64,000 nucleotides of DNA from Lutimonas saemankumensis. Lineage in GTDB: Bacteria > Bacteroidota > Bacteroidia > Flavobacteriales > Flavobacteriaceae. Shown here piece after piece: positions 35,101 to 43,375 of this stretch (position 1 is its first letter; every line of letters begins with the position of its first letter). A program made the translations under genes and the position numbers. The notes below the pieces were generated by a model that did no database searches, was not told the origin of the DNA, and was given only the letters and a program-made list of their open reading frames with translations. The stretch covers positions 248,001 through 312,000 of the forward strand of contig NZ_JAIUZR010000005.1 in the NCBI RefSeq assembly GCF_020171465.1, read 5' to 3'.

Positions 35101-35280
35101 ATGGAAAATCAAAAAAAATGTCTGGTTTGCAATAAAGGGCCTGAGGAAATCCCTGTAACTCAGTTTTATTACAAGGAGTCGAGTTTCTTTATCTGTTGTC
35201 AGCATATTCCGGTTTTGATACATGATCCGCAGAAACTGGTTGGATTTTTACCGGATGCCGACAAGATGCAAGGTGTATAA
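35101..35280 (+). CDS. Small Cys/His-rich protein, zinc-ribbon-like
   Basis: 59 residues translated by hand from ATG 35101. It carries CLVC near the start (Cys7, Cys10) and CCQH (Cys32, Cys33, His35), a CxxC plus CC-H arrangement that could bind one zinc. The middle is aromatic (QFYYKESSFF), and the tail has DPQKLVGFLPDADKM. It lies 111 bases after kynU on the same strand and ends 53 bases before the pruA stop, with a terminator-like hairpin directly behind. I do not recognise the family; small Cys-rich proteins of this size are found widely in Flavobacteriia. It could be a real conserved small gene or a metal-binding regulator. Confidence 0.65.
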   Translation: MENQKKCLVCNKGPEEIPVTQFYYKESSFFICCQHIPVLIHDPQKLVGFLPDADKMQGV

Positions 35281-35310
35281 AAAAGCCCGAAAACAGTTCA
35301 GCTTTCGGGC
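35279..35310 (-). terminator. Terminator of pruA
   Basis: On the minus strand the stem GCCCGAAAG / TTTCGGGC surrounds a ten-base loop and is followed by six T. On the plus strand the hairpin has no T-run, so it serves mainly pruA, and only perhaps as a stabilising end for the small gene before it. Confidence 0.85.
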
Positions 35311-35332
35311 CCTATAATCGGTTAAATTACAT

Positions 35333-36961
35333 TTATTCTCCCAGGAAGGGGTATCTGTAATTTGTTGGAGGTACAAACGTTTCCTTCAATGTTCTGTTGG
35401 ATACCCACCTTAATAGATTCCAAACAGATCCTGCTTTATCATTGGTCCCTGACCCTCTGGCTCCACCAAAAGGTTGCTGACCCACAACGGCACCCGTTGG
35501 CTTGTCATTGATGTAAAAGTTACCGGCTGCGTTTTCCAACTTGCTTGTGGCTGTCTCGATCACATAACGGTCTTTGCTGAAAATCGCACCTGTCAAGGCA
35601 TATTCTCCAGTTTGATCTACCAAATCAAGTACTTCCTCCCATTGAGCATCCTCATAAACATAAACGGTGATGATAGGTCCAAACAGCTCGGTACACATGG
35701 TTTCGTATTGAGGGTTTGTCGTAACGATAACTGTAGGCTCGATAAAGTATCCCTTTGATCCGTCATATCCGCTTCCCACAATAATTTCAGCATCACTGTC
35801 TTTTTTTGCCTGATCCAAATAACCTGATAATTTTTTAAATGCTCGGTCGTCAATGACAGCATTAATAAAGTTACCCGTATCTGCCGGTGACCCCATTTTG
35901 AAGGAATTAACATCCTTAATTACGGATTCACGGATATCATTCCACAGGCTTTTAGGTAAATAAGCTCTTGATGCCGCAGAACATTTTTGACCTTGGTATT
36001 CAAAGGCGCCTCTTGAAATGGCAGTCGCCACTTCCTGAGCATTGGCTGAAGGATGCGCCCAGATAAAATCTTTACCGCCTGTTTCACCCACAATTCTTGG
36101 GTATGAACGATAATGCTTAACATTCTCCCCAATGGTCTTCCAGAAATCATCAAATACCGGGGTTGAACCTGTAAAGTGTACACCTGCAAAATCTTTATGG
36201 TTCAACAATACATCTGTAATGGTACTTGAATTACCGGTTACCATGTTGATGACTCCATCAGGAAGACCTGCTTCCTTAAACAGTTCCATAATTACATTGG
36301 CAGAATATACCTGAGATCTTGCCGGTTTCCAGATAACAACATTACCCATCATGGCCGGTGCTGCCGGAAGGTTACCTGCAATTGCTGTAAAGTTGAAAGG
36401 GGTAATGGCATAAACAAATCCTTCAAGAGGCCTGTATTCCATTCTGTTCCATATACCCGGAGCCGATTCAGGCTGGTTACTGTAAATTTCAGTCATAAAC
36501 TCCACATTGAATCGCAAAAAGTCGATCAGTTCACAGGCCGAGTCAATTTCTGCCTGCATGACATTTTTTGACTGCGCAATCATTGTAGCCGCATTCATTT
36601 TATATCGGAATGGACCGGCAAGAAGTTCTGCAGCTTTCAAAAAGATCGCAGCTCTGTCCTGCCAACTTGTTTTGGCCCATTTGATTCTCGCCTTCGCCGC
36701 TTCTTCAACTGCTAATTCAATATGATGTTTATCCGCTGTATGGTATTGCCCAACACAATGCTGATGGTCGTGAGGAGGATGAATATCTATTGTTTTTCCT
36801 GTTCTGTATTCTTCACTGCCAATATAAAAAGGAATATCTACCTTTTCATTAAACATTTTATTGTAAGTGGCTATTAAGTCTTTGTGTTCTTGTGTGCCAG
36901 GAGCATAAGAGTTAACCGGCTCATTAACAGCTTTTGGCACTTTAAAAAATCCGTTTGACAT
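35333..36961 (-). CDS. pruA: L-glutamate gamma-semialdehyde (1-pyrroline-5-carboxylate) dehydrogenase
   Basis: 542-residue NAD-dependent aldehyde dehydrogenase. The catalytic residues are visible: Glu in VGETGGKDF and Cys in GQKCSAASRAY, with TGSTPVFDDFWKTIG as cofactor region and PFGGARGSGTNDKAG near the end. The length and the opening (residues VNEPVNSYAPGTQEHKDL) match the eukaryotic-type P5C dehydrogenase branch common in Bacteroidota. It converts glutamate semialdehyde from proline or ornithine to glutamate. No proline dehydrogenase gene is visible next to it in this window. Confidence 0.93.
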   Translation of the reverse strand: MSNGFFKVPKAVNEPVNSYAPGTQEHKDLIATYNKMFNEKVDIPFYIGSEEYRTGKTIDIHPPHDHQHCVGQYHTADKHHIELAVEEAAKARIKWAKTSWQDRAAIFLKAAELLAGPFRYKMNAATMIAQSKNVMQAEIDSACELIDFLRFNVEFMTEIYSNQPESAPGIWNRMEYRPLEGFVYAITPFNFTAIAGNLPAAPAMMGNVVIWKPARSQVYSANVIMELFKEAGLPDGVINMVTGNSSTITDVLLNHKDFAGVHFTGSTPVFDDFWKTIGENVKHYRSYPRIVGETGGKDFIWAHPSANAQEVATAISRGAFEYQGQKCSAASRAYLPKSLWNDIRESVIKDVNSFKMGSPADTGNFINAVIDDRAFKKLSGYLDQAKKDSDAEIIVGSGYDGSKGYFIEPTVIVTTNPQYETMCTELFGPIITVYVYEDAQWEEVLDLVDQTGEYALTGAIFSKDRYVIETATSKLENAAGNFYINDKPTGAVVGQQPFGGARGSGTNDKAGSVWNLLRWVSNRTLKETFVPPTNYRYPFLGE

Positions 36962-37004
36962 ATGTTTTAATTTTATAATGGACTAAATCCGTTTTTAGTG
37001 ATGG

Positions 37005-37012
37005 CAAAGGTA
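37005..37012 (-). promoter_or_regulatory. -7 element for pruA
   Basis: TACCTTTG on the minus strand matches TAnnTTTG and lies 43 bases before the pruA ATG; no clear -33 box. Confidence 0.45.
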
Positions 37013-37054
37013 CGAATTATGTAAGATTTTAAGACTGCTGTATTGCCTAAATGT

Positions 37055-37062
37055 TAACTTTG
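37055..37062 (+). promoter_or_regulatory. -7 element for the NRDE gene
   Basis: TAACTTTG on the plus strand matches TAnnTTTG, 39 bases before the NRDE/TANGO2 ATG; weak -33 support. Confidence 0.4.
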
Positions 37063-37101
37063 TAAAAGATGAAAGCCATTATTGATTAATCCGCATTATT
37101 T

Positions 37102-37824
37102 ATGTGTACTGTTACTTTTCTTCCATTGTCAGAAACTGATTTTGTATTGACTTCAAGCAGAGATGTTGGATTCAGAAGAGCAAGAGCTGATTTTCCTTCA
37201 ACAGTTCTAAGGAATAATGTTTCGTTACATTTCCCAAGAGACGGAAAAGCAGGAGGAACCTGGATTGGGACCAGCAGAGATAACAGACTGATTTGCCTTT
37301 TGAATGGAGGATTTCAGAACCATGAGAGAAGGGAGCCCTACAGAAAAAGCCGGGGCCTGATCGTCCTGGATCTTTTAGCGGCCGAAGATTTTGAAAAGAG
37401 CTGCTTGGAAATCGATCTGAACAATATAGAACCTTTTACACTTGTTGTAGTTTTGTGGGGAAAAAAACATAAGCTCTTTGAGTTTGTTTGGGACGGCTTA
37501 CAAAGACACCTGAAAGAGTATCAATGGAAAGAATCGATATGGTCCTCGTCAACCCTTTACGATAAGGATGTAAGGACCATGAGAAAAGACTGGTTTGAAG
37601 AATGGCTGGTAAATAACGATCGATCTCCTTCGTCTATTTTAGAATTTCACAGAAACGCGGGTAACGGAAAGCCGGAATCTGATGTTTTTATGAAACGAGA
37701 TAATGTTGGCACGGTAAGTTTAACACAGGTTTTTACCACAAAAGGAAAATCTTTGATGAACTACTTTCCTGAACGATCAGATGAGAAAGGCAAGAAAGGA
37801 AATTATGATACCTCCTATAATTGA
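37102..37824 (+). CDS. NRDE/TANGO2-family protein
   Basis: 240 residues. The N-terminal Met-Cys start (MCTVTFLPL) and the NRDE-type variant SSRDVGFRRARADFPS are the marks of this Ntn-hydrolase-like family, in which Cys2 may become the N-terminal nucleophile. GGTWIGTSRDNRLICLLNGGF and SRGLIVLDLL follow in the usual order. The human relative TANGO2 is linked to lipid and heme metabolism, but no bacterial role is certain. The 3' end overlaps the converging DUF3667 gene by 48 bases. Confidence 0.85.
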   Translation: MCTVTFLPLSETDFVLTSSRDVGFRRARADFPSTVLRNNVSLHFPRDGKAGGTWIGTSRDNRLICLLNGGFQNHERREPYRKSRGLIVLDLLAAEDFEKSCLEIDLNNIEPFTLVVVLWGKKHKLFEFVWDGLQRHLKEYQWKESIWSSSTLYDKDVRTMRKDWFEEWLVNNDRSPSSILEFHRNAGNGKPESDVFMKRDNVGTVSLTQVFTTKGKSLMNYFPERSDEKGKKGNYDTSYN

Positions 37825-39249
37825 CATGATCATAAATGCGGAGTTTAAAATGAAGTATTTGACTATAGTTTTGAATCTTCCCTGCTGATAGAACTGTCTC
37901 ATGGATTTGTAAAGATGCAGCATAAAGGTAAGTGTAAAAATAAAAATAACCAGATTTGAATTGGCGAACCTGTTTACAATCAGAAAGAGGAGCAAAAGCA
38001 AGAAGAATACAGTCTGGGCATGAAAAACGAACACCAGGTTTTCGGTGTAGTTATATTTTCTCCGGATATAGATTAAGGAAACAATCAGCGTAAAAATCGG
38101 AAGTAATAAAAATAATGCCACTGAAACCCTGGAAAGAATACGATCTAAAAACTGGGCACCATAATTTTCCGGATCCTCAACTGCCTCATTCCAATCGGTT
38201 GATTTGGAATATAGAAATACATTCCAGTAACTCTTTTCATAACCAAGATTTTCAATAGCTTTCAGAGCCGATTCTTTTGGATTTTCTTTTTGATGTTCCA
38301 TTAATGTTTTGATCTTGCTAAAAAGTTTGCCAGCCCCTTGATTCTTCGGGTTTTCATTCGACTTTCGAATCAAGGATAGTGGTGTCTTGTAGTCAATGCT
38401 CCTGGCTGCAAACAGGCTATCCATTCTTTTGATTCCCTTTTTTTTGAGTTCTCCTTTTTTTGATAACGCCGCCCAGCCTTCACTTACCTGGATCCAGGAC
38501 TTGACCATCACATCCTCATCCTCATCGTCCGCCATAAGAAGTTTTGCTTTTCTATCGATGGCAAAAAGTATTTTATTCATTGAAGAATCTTTTTCTTTCG
38601 AAGAAATCGAATCATTTTCAAAAGTCTCCATTGTCTGAGCATCAGACATGATAGAGTCTATAAAGGTGTACATTGATTTTTCCCTTCTAGCTTTGAGTGC
38701 TGTTGCTTTTAATTTACTGGAGTCTTTTGATTTACCAATCTGTTCTACTCCCATATTTATCAAAGAGAGGGTAGTGGAATCAACAGGCACATTGTTCTTT
38801 TTTAACTCCTCAAGGGTTTCCGTTTTTATACTATCCAGGTTTGTACTTAACTCATCCTGATCAAAATCTCCGAGAATTTCAGGTTGGTTTTCAGCAGTTG
38901 GTTTGAATTTGTCTATGGTTCCAAAAACACCAATAACCAGAAAAAATAAAATTGAGATATGGAGGTAGAGTTGAAATGGGTTGACATATTTCATGCGTTT
39001 TCCATCTACGTATTCTTTTGTCACAAAGCCGGGTTTAAATACAAGAGGTATTACAGTTTTTAAAAAACGGTTATCAAAATTTAGAAAACCGGATAAGTAC
39101 TCTGAAAAATATTGTTTAACGCTGAGCCGTTTTGTATCATTGACCTGACCACATCTACTGCAAAAGTTGTCATCAGTAGTTAGGCGTGTTCCGCAATTCA
39201 AACATTCATTCCCACGCAGGTTTTTGGTAAATCTGGTAATTGATTTCAT
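37777..39249 (-). CDS. DUF3667 membrane protein with N-terminal zinc ribbon
   Basis: 490 residues. A zinc ribbon CLNCGTRLTTDDNFCSRCGQ (four cysteines) at residues 17-37 is followed by the DUF3667 signature KQYFSEYLSGFLNFDNRFLKTVIPLVFKPGFVTKEYVDGKRMKYVNPFQLYLHISILFFLV with the first membrane helix near residues 95-110. A long charged insert without helices runs to about residue 350, then at least four membrane helices complete the protein. The insert makes it longer than many family members. The function is unknown. Its 3' end overlaps the NRDE gene. Confidence 0.87.
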   Translation of the reverse strand: MKSITRFTKNLRGNECLNCGTRLTTDDNFCSRCGQVNDTKRLSVKQYFSEYLSGFLNFDNRFLKTVIPLVFKPGFVTKEYVDGKRMKYVNPFQLYLHISILFFLVIGVFGTIDKFKPTAENQPEILGDFDQDELSTNLDSIKTETLEELKKNNVPVDSTTLSLINMGVEQIGKSKDSSKLKATALKARREKSMYTFIDSIMSDAQTMETFENDSISSKEKDSSMNKILFAIDRKAKLLMADDEDEDVMVKSWIQVSEGWAALSKKGELKKKGIKRMDSLFAARSIDYKTPLSLIRKSNENPKNQGAGKLFSKIKTLMEHQKENPKESALKAIENLGYEKSYWNVFLYSKSTDWNEAVEDPENYGAQFLDRILSRVSVALFLLLPIFTLIVSLIYIRRKYNYTENLVFVFHAQTVFFLLLLLFLIVNRFANSNLVIFIFTLTFMLHLYKSMRQFYQQGRFKTIVKYFILNSAFMIMSIIGGIIISFLAFLI

Positions 39250-39286
39250 GAAAAGACAGTTTCAAGAAAAAATAAAAGTAAGGAAA

Positions 39287-39673
39287 TTAATTAAATGTAG
39301 CAGGAAGCATCAACTGGAAAGTTGGTATACTTACTCTAAACTTTTCTGAGGTCGAGAAATTGATCATACGGTAATGTCCGTTCATCGAACCAATAGGAGA
39401 AACTAAAAAACAATGCGAGGAATAAGTATAAGATTCTTTTGGCTTTAAAATTGGTTTTTTACCTACAACACCTTCGCCTTCAACTACTTCAGTATTATTT
39501 AAAGAATCAAAAATATTCCATTTTCGACTTAGAAGCTGAACAGTGTCTGAACTTTGGTTTTCAATGGTGATGCTATAACTAAAGGCATAATAAACCTTGG
39601 AACTCTGATAGCGGTTGCCTTCAAAATTTGAGGTTATTGAAATTTTTATTCCTTTTGTAACTTGTTGAACCAT
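39287..39673 (-). CDS. apaG: ApaG-domain protein
   Basis: 128 residues of the ApaG/FBOX3-like beta-sandwich: VTKGIKISITSNF, YAFSYSITIENQSSDTVQLLSRKWNIFDS, VEGEGVVGKKPILKPKESYTYSSHCFL and GSMNGHYRMI are the family signatures. Bacterial ApaG was linked to Co2+/Mg2+ resistance and is often near diadenosine-tetraphosphatase in other bacteria; in this genome it is not. It sits between the DUF3667 gene and the Rrf2 gene. Confidence 0.92.
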   Translation of the reverse strand: MVQQVTKGIKISITSNFEGNRYQSSKVYYAFSYSITIENQSSDTVQLLSRKWNIFDSLNNTEVVEGEGVVGKKPILKPKESYTYSSHCFLVSPIGSMNGHYRMINFSTSEKFRVSIPTFQLMLPATFN

Positions 39674-39717
39674 AGCTTTTCAATGCCCTGAGTGACCGTA
39701 CAAAGATAAGAATAATT

Positions 39718-40146
39718 TTAAAAAATATGTGACTTGCCTTTTTTTGTATCATTTGCAAAATCAGCAATACTCCTATTTCGTAAACCATTCAACATTTCGT
39801 TTCTTAAAGGTGCTGCCAGATTGTGAATCGTACAGGGATTGGAATCACTGCATTGAGGGAGCCCAATTAAACACGAGTTGAAATTGTCTGGCCCGTCTAT
39901 GCATTCTATAATGGACATCAGGTTTCCTTTTAATTGATTTTTTTTCAAATAAAACCCTCCCTTTGGGCCTTTGGAAGAGGTAATCAGTCCTTCCTTTGAA
40001 AGATTTTGGAAAATTTTTGCTAGAAACGGTACGGGAACATTGATGTGTTCACCGATTTCTTTTGATCCGTATTTCCTTTTTTCTGAGGCGTTTATGGCTA
40101 AAAAAACAACTCCTCTGATAGCGTATTGACTCTGATTGCTAAGCAT
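39718..40146 (-). CDS. Rrf2-family regulator, NsrR/IscR-like, likely iron-sulfur sensor
   Basis: 142 residues with the winged helix of Rrf2 proteins (LSNQSQYAIRGVVFLAIN, EHINVPVPFLAKIFQNLSKEGLITSSKGPKGGFYL). Three conserved cysteines in SCLIGLPQCSDSNPCTIH (spacing C-x6-C-x5-C) are positioned to ligate an Fe-S cluster, as in NsrR and IscR. It is divergent from the nos operon, 124 bases apart, with a palindrome centred near 40187 and another near 40208. It is likely to sense nitric oxide, oxygen or Fe-S status and to control nos genes; its exact ligand is not provable from sequence. Confidence 0.88.
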   Translation of the reverse strand: MLSNQSQYAIRGVVFLAINASEKRKYGSKEIGEHINVPVPFLAKIFQNLSKEGLITSSKGPKGGFYLKKNQLKGNLMSIIECIDGPDNFNSCLIGLPQCSDSNPCTIHNLAAPLRNEMLNGLRNRSIADFANDTKKGKSHIF

Positions 40147-40150
40147 ACTA

Positions 40151-40158
40151 CAAATATA
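40151..40158 (-). promoter_or_regulatory. -7 element of the Rrf2 gene, near-leaderless
   Basis: TATATTTG on the minus strand lies only four bases before the Rrf2 ATG, so the transcript would start almost at the start codon. A -33 box is not evident; the palindrome at 40180-40193 occupies that region. Confidence 0.45.
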
Positions 40159-40179
40159 AAAGATAAATAAGTCCTTTAT

Positions 40180-40193
40180 ATGATAAATATCAT
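40180..40193. promoter_or_regulatory. Palindrome 1 upstream of the nos operon
   Basis: ATGAT-AAAT-ATCAT is a perfect inverted repeat with a four-base spacer. It is centred about 40 bases upstream of the start expected from the TAATTTTG element of the nos operon and about 39 bases upstream of the Rrf2 start on the other strand, so one site could act on both. Confidence 0.5.
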
Positions 40194-40200
40194 CTTTTTA

Positions 40201-40214
40201 GTAACGTTTGTTAC
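40201..40214. promoter_or_regulatory. Palindrome 2 upstream of the nos operon
   Basis: GTAAC-GTTT-GTTAC is a perfect inverted repeat of five bases each side. It ends one base before the TAATTTTG -7 element, the position at which a bound protein would block or modulate RNA polymerase. Confidence 0.5.
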
Positions 40215-40215
40215 A

Positions 40216-40223
40216 TAATTTTG
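40216..40223 (+). promoter_or_regulatory. -7 element of the nos operon
   Basis: TAATTTTG matches TAnnTTTG and lies 47 bases before the ATG of the fasciclin gene. There is no normal -33 element; the upstream region is taken up by two palindromes, which is typical for a regulated promoter. Confidence 0.5.
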
Positions 40224-40270
40224 TGACTCCAAGACAAATTTACAAGAAAACTAACTTAATTATTTACAGA

Positions 40271-40843
40271 ATGAAAACTCACATAACTTTATTGGCACTT
40301 TTATTAATGTTTTCCTTTTCTTCATGTAAGAAAGCAACAACTGAGCAACAGGGAAGCGACGATGCGGTGACCGAAACAAAAGCTCTTTCCGGCCAGGCGG
40401 CCGTTAAGGATGGAGATTCTGATGCTAATGCCCTTCAGGTAGCCAAATCTCTGGATGATTTCAGTACACTTGTCGCAGCCATTGAGGCCGCAGGAGTAGA
40501 AGATGCAGTGGTTAATGTAGGGCCACTTACGATTTTTGCTCCTTTAAATTCAGCTTTTGACAAGCTTCCGGAGGGAACTGTGGAATCATTGGTGCAACCG
40601 GAGAACAAGGCAAAGCTTGCTTACATTCTCACAAATCATGTAGCACCCGCCAATTATCCGATCAATCAATTAAAAAAGGAGGCCAGGAAGGAAAGAAAAT
40701 TGTATATGGCTTCAGGAAAATACCTGGTTGTTGAAAATAAAGATGGTAAAATCTTTGTTGGAGGGACCGAAGTATTGAAAACTGTTCAAGTGAGTAATGG
40801 CTGGATTCATGTTGTTGATGACGTTTTAGTACCAGCTGAATAA
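40271..40843 (+). CDS. Fasciclin-domain (FAS1) lipoprotein
   Basis: 190 residues from ATG 40271, with a lipobox FSSC (Cys19). A FAS1 domain follows: NALQVAKSLDDFSTLVAAIEAAGVEDAVVNVGPLTIFAPLNSAFDKLPEGTVESLVQPENKAKLAYILTNHVAP ... TVQVSNGWIHVVDDVLVPAE, with the characteristic TIFAP(L/T)NSAF and IHVVDDVL motifs. FAS1 domains usually mediate adhesion or protein binding. Here the gene is first in the operon with the cytochrome (19 bases) and nosZ, so it probably serves anchoring or assembly of the periplasmic N2O reductase system. That role is inferred from location only. Confidence 0.85.
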   Translation: MKTHITLLALLLMFSFSSCKKATTEQQGSDDAVTETKALSGQAAVKDGDSDANALQVAKSLDDFSTLVAAIEAAGVEDAVVNVGPLTIFAPLNSAFDKLPEGTVESLVQPENKAKLAYILTNHVAPANYPINQLKKEARKERKLYMASGKYLVVENKDGKIFVGGTEVLKTVQVSNGWIHVVDDVLVPAE

Positions 40844-40862
40844 ATATTTTTAAAACTAAGAA

Positions 40863-41330
40863 ATGAAATTGAAACTAGTATTTGTATTAGTCACGGCTCT
40901 TGCCTTGGCTAGTTGCGGAGGCGAGAAGCCTAAAAAAGATGCTCCCGCAGGATCATTAGACGAGAAAAAAACGGAAGCCGTCACTGATGCTGATCCGATG
41001 TCAAACAAAGGAATAGGCCCAATTAGCAGCGTGACGCTTGGCGAAATTGACCAGGCTATGGTAACCGAAGGGGAAGCCGTGTTCAAGGCAAAATGCACAG
41101 CCTGCCATAAAATAAGCAAGAAATTTGTTGGGCCAGCTTTAAAAGGTGTAACTCAGAGAAGAACTCCGGAATGGATCATGAACATGACCTTAAATCCTGA
41201 AGAAATGATTGCCAAAGATCCAATAGCAAAGCAATTACTGGCTGAAGCTAATGGGGCTCCAATGGCGAATCAGAATATAACTGAGGAAGAGGCACGTGCT
41301 TTATTGGAATATTTCAGAACAAAAAATTAA
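40863..41330 (+). CDS. Monoheme cytochrome c lipoprotein of the nos operon
   Basis: 155 residues with lipobox LASC (Cys18) and a single heme-binding CTACH motif (Cys78, Cys81, His82), followed by a cytochrome c class I fold (KKFVGPALKGVTQRRTPEWIMNMTLNPEEM, with a downstream Met as the expected sixth ligand). It lies 26 bases upstream of nosZ and is the likely direct electron donor, attached to the outer face of a membrane. Confidence 0.9.
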   Translation: MKLKLVFVLVTALALASCGGEKPKKDAPAGSLDEKKTEAVTDADPMSNKGIGPISSVTLGEIDQAMVTEGEAVFKAKCTACHKISKKFVGPALKGVTQRRTPEWIMNMTLNPEEMIAKDPIAKQLLAEANGAPMANQNITEEEARALLEYFRTKN

Positions 41331-41356
41331 CCAGACTTTAATCTTAATTTACAAAT

Positions 41357-43339
41357 ATGAAAACTATATTTAAATACTTCATCACGCTTACAGTATTAAC
41401 CACATGGTTAGTGTCATGCGGTGATGTAAATTCAGGAAAATCTTCCAGCCAGGGAGCACTCTCTACCAATGCGGCTGAGAAAGTTTATGTGGCACCGGGA
41501 GAACACGATGACTATTATGCATTTATTTCTGGTGGATTCAGTGGACAATTATCTGTTTACGGTCTTCCTTCAGGACGCCTGTTCAAAGTAATTCCAGTAT
41601 TTTCAGTAGATGCTGAAAAAGCTTGGGGGTTCAATGAAGAGACCAAACCTATGCTAAACACTTCTCATGGTTTTATTCCCTGGGATGATTCTCACCATCC
41701 GGACATATCGCAAACAGCAGGTGAGCTTGACGGAAGATGGGTATTTATCAACGGGAATAATACGCCAAGGATTGCTAAAATTGATTTGACAACTTTTGAA
41801 ACTACCGAAATCATTGAGGTGCCGAATTCAGCAGGGAACCACAGTTCATCCTTTGTTACCGAAAATACAGAATACGTTGTGGCGGGTACGAGATTCTCGG
41901 TACCTTTTCCTCAAAGAGATATGCCGATTTCTGAATATAAAGGCAACTTTAAAGGGGCACTTTCCTTTATTTCAGTAGCTCCTGAAGATGGTAGAATGGA
42001 CCTGAAGTTTCAGATCATGATGCCAGGTTTTGATTATGATCTTTCTCACCCGGGTCGTGGTGATTCTCACGGATGGTTCTTCTTCTCTACCTATAATACG
42101 GAAGAAGCAAATTCCTTACTGGAAGTTAACGCTTCTCAAAATGATAAAGACTTTATTGCTGCGATTAACTGGAAGAAAATTGAGGAATATGTGAACAATG
42201 GTGGTGGTAAAAAAGTTCCTGCCAATTATGCCCATAATGTATATGATGACAAAACACATACAGCTACTTCTACCATGAAAAAAGAAGTTCTTGTTGTTGA
42301 CCCAACCGAGGTTCCCGGAGCAATATTTTTTATGCCAACTCCAAAATCTCCTCATGGTTGTGACGTTGATCCTTCGGGTGAATACATCGTGGGGAGTGGT
42401 AAGCTTGCTGCTGAATTGACCGTGCACTCTTTCAGTAAAATGATCAAGGCTATTGAGAATAAAGATTTTGATGGAGACGCATATGGTATTCCTATTTTAT
42501 CTTATGAATCTACCTTGGCGGGTGCCGTAAAAAACCCTGGATTAGGTCCTCTTCACACTGAGTTTGACGGTAAGGGAAATGCGTATACAACCTTCTTTAT
42601 TTCATCTGAGGTTGTAAAGTGGAAATTAGGAACATGGGAGGTTCTTGACAGAAAGAAAACCTTCTATTCAGTAGGACACCTGATGATTCCTGGAGGAAAT
42701 TCGAGAAAACCTTTTGGTGATTATGTTGTTGCCATGAACAAGATCACAAAAGACAGATACCTTCCTACGGGGCCTGAGGTGACACAATCTGCCCAATTAT
42801 ATGATATTTCGGGAGAGAAAATGGAACTTCTGCTTGATTTTCCAACCGTGGGTGAACCTCACTATGCCGCAGGTATTGCAGCCGATATTGTGGCTAAGAA
42901 TTCCAAAGAGTTCTTTAGGCTTGACGAAAACGAACATAAGCATGCCGTTAAAAGTGAAGCTGAGACCAAGGTGGTCAGAAACGGAAATGAGGTTCATATT
43001 TACATGACCATGATCCGTTCGCACTTTGCTCCTGATAATATTGAAGGAATTCAGGTAGGAGATAAGGTATATTTTCACGTAACAAATCTTGAACAAGATT
43101 ATGATGTTCCTCATGGAATTTCAATGATCGGAGCCAACACCTCTGAGTTGTTGATTATGCCGGGTCAGACTGAGTCATTTGTTTGGGAAGCTAAACAAGA
43201 AGGAGTATGGCCATTTTACTGTACGGATTTCTGTTCTGCCTTACATCAGGAAATGCAAGGTTATATCAGAGTTTCTCCAAAAGGGTCAAATGTACCTATT
43301 TCGTTTACTTTAGACGGAGATCCTGTTGATATCGAATAA
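41357..43339 (+). CDS. nosZ: Nitrous oxide reductase, clade II
   Basis: 660 residues. The enzyme reduces N2O to N2 in the periplasm. The leader is a Sec/lipoprotein one (LVSC, Cys21), not the Tat leader of clade I, so this belongs to the clade II (atypical) type. The CuA ligands are Cys622, Cys626, His630 and Met633 in CTDFCSALHQEM. CuZ histidines are visible in DDSHHPD, HPGRGDSHGW, PKSPHGCDV, GPLHTEFDG and YSVGHL. Preceded by a cytochrome c gene and followed by a hairpin terminator and then assembly genes. Confidence 0.97.
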   Translation: MKTIFKYFITLTVLTTWLVSCGDVNSGKSSSQGALSTNAAEKVYVAPGEHDDYYAFISGGFSGQLSVYGLPSGRLFKVIPVFSVDAEKAWGFNEETKPMLNTSHGFIPWDDSHHPDISQTAGELDGRWVFINGNNTPRIAKIDLTTFETTEIIEVPNSAGNHSSSFVTENTEYVVAGTRFSVPFPQRDMPISEYKGNFKGALSFISVAPEDGRMDLKFQIMMPGFDYDLSHPGRGDSHGWFFFSTYNTEEANSLLEVNASQNDKDFIAAINWKKIEEYVNNGGGKKVPANYAHNVYDDKTHTATSTMKKEVLVVDPTEVPGAIFFMPTPKSPHGCDVDPSGEYIVGSGKLAAELTVHSFSKMIKAIENKDFDGDAYGIPILSYESTLAGAVKNPGLGPLHTEFDGKGNAYTTFFISSEVVKWKLGTWEVLDRKKTFYSVGHLMIPGGNSRKPFGDYVVAMNKITKDRYLPTGPEVTQSAQLYDISGEKMELLLDFPTVGEPHYAAGIAADIVAKNSKEFFRLDENEHKHAVKSEAETKVVRNGNEVHIYMTMIRSHFAPDNIEGIQVGDKVYFHVTNLEQDYDVPHGISMIGANTSELLIMPGQTESFVWEAKQEGVWPFYCTDFCSALHQEMQGYIRVSPKGSNVPISFTLDGDPVDIE

Positions 43340-43375
43340 TATAAAAATTGAGGTTAAGTTAATTATTGTAGAAAG

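Noticed and set aside
35038-35223. Small open frame on the minus strand
   Set aside because: It is antisense to the better-supported Cys-rich plus-strand gene and has no family features.
35617-35913. Minus-strand open frame inside pruA in a second frame
   Set aside because: It is out of frame with the conserved aldehyde dehydrogenase and reads as a shadow.
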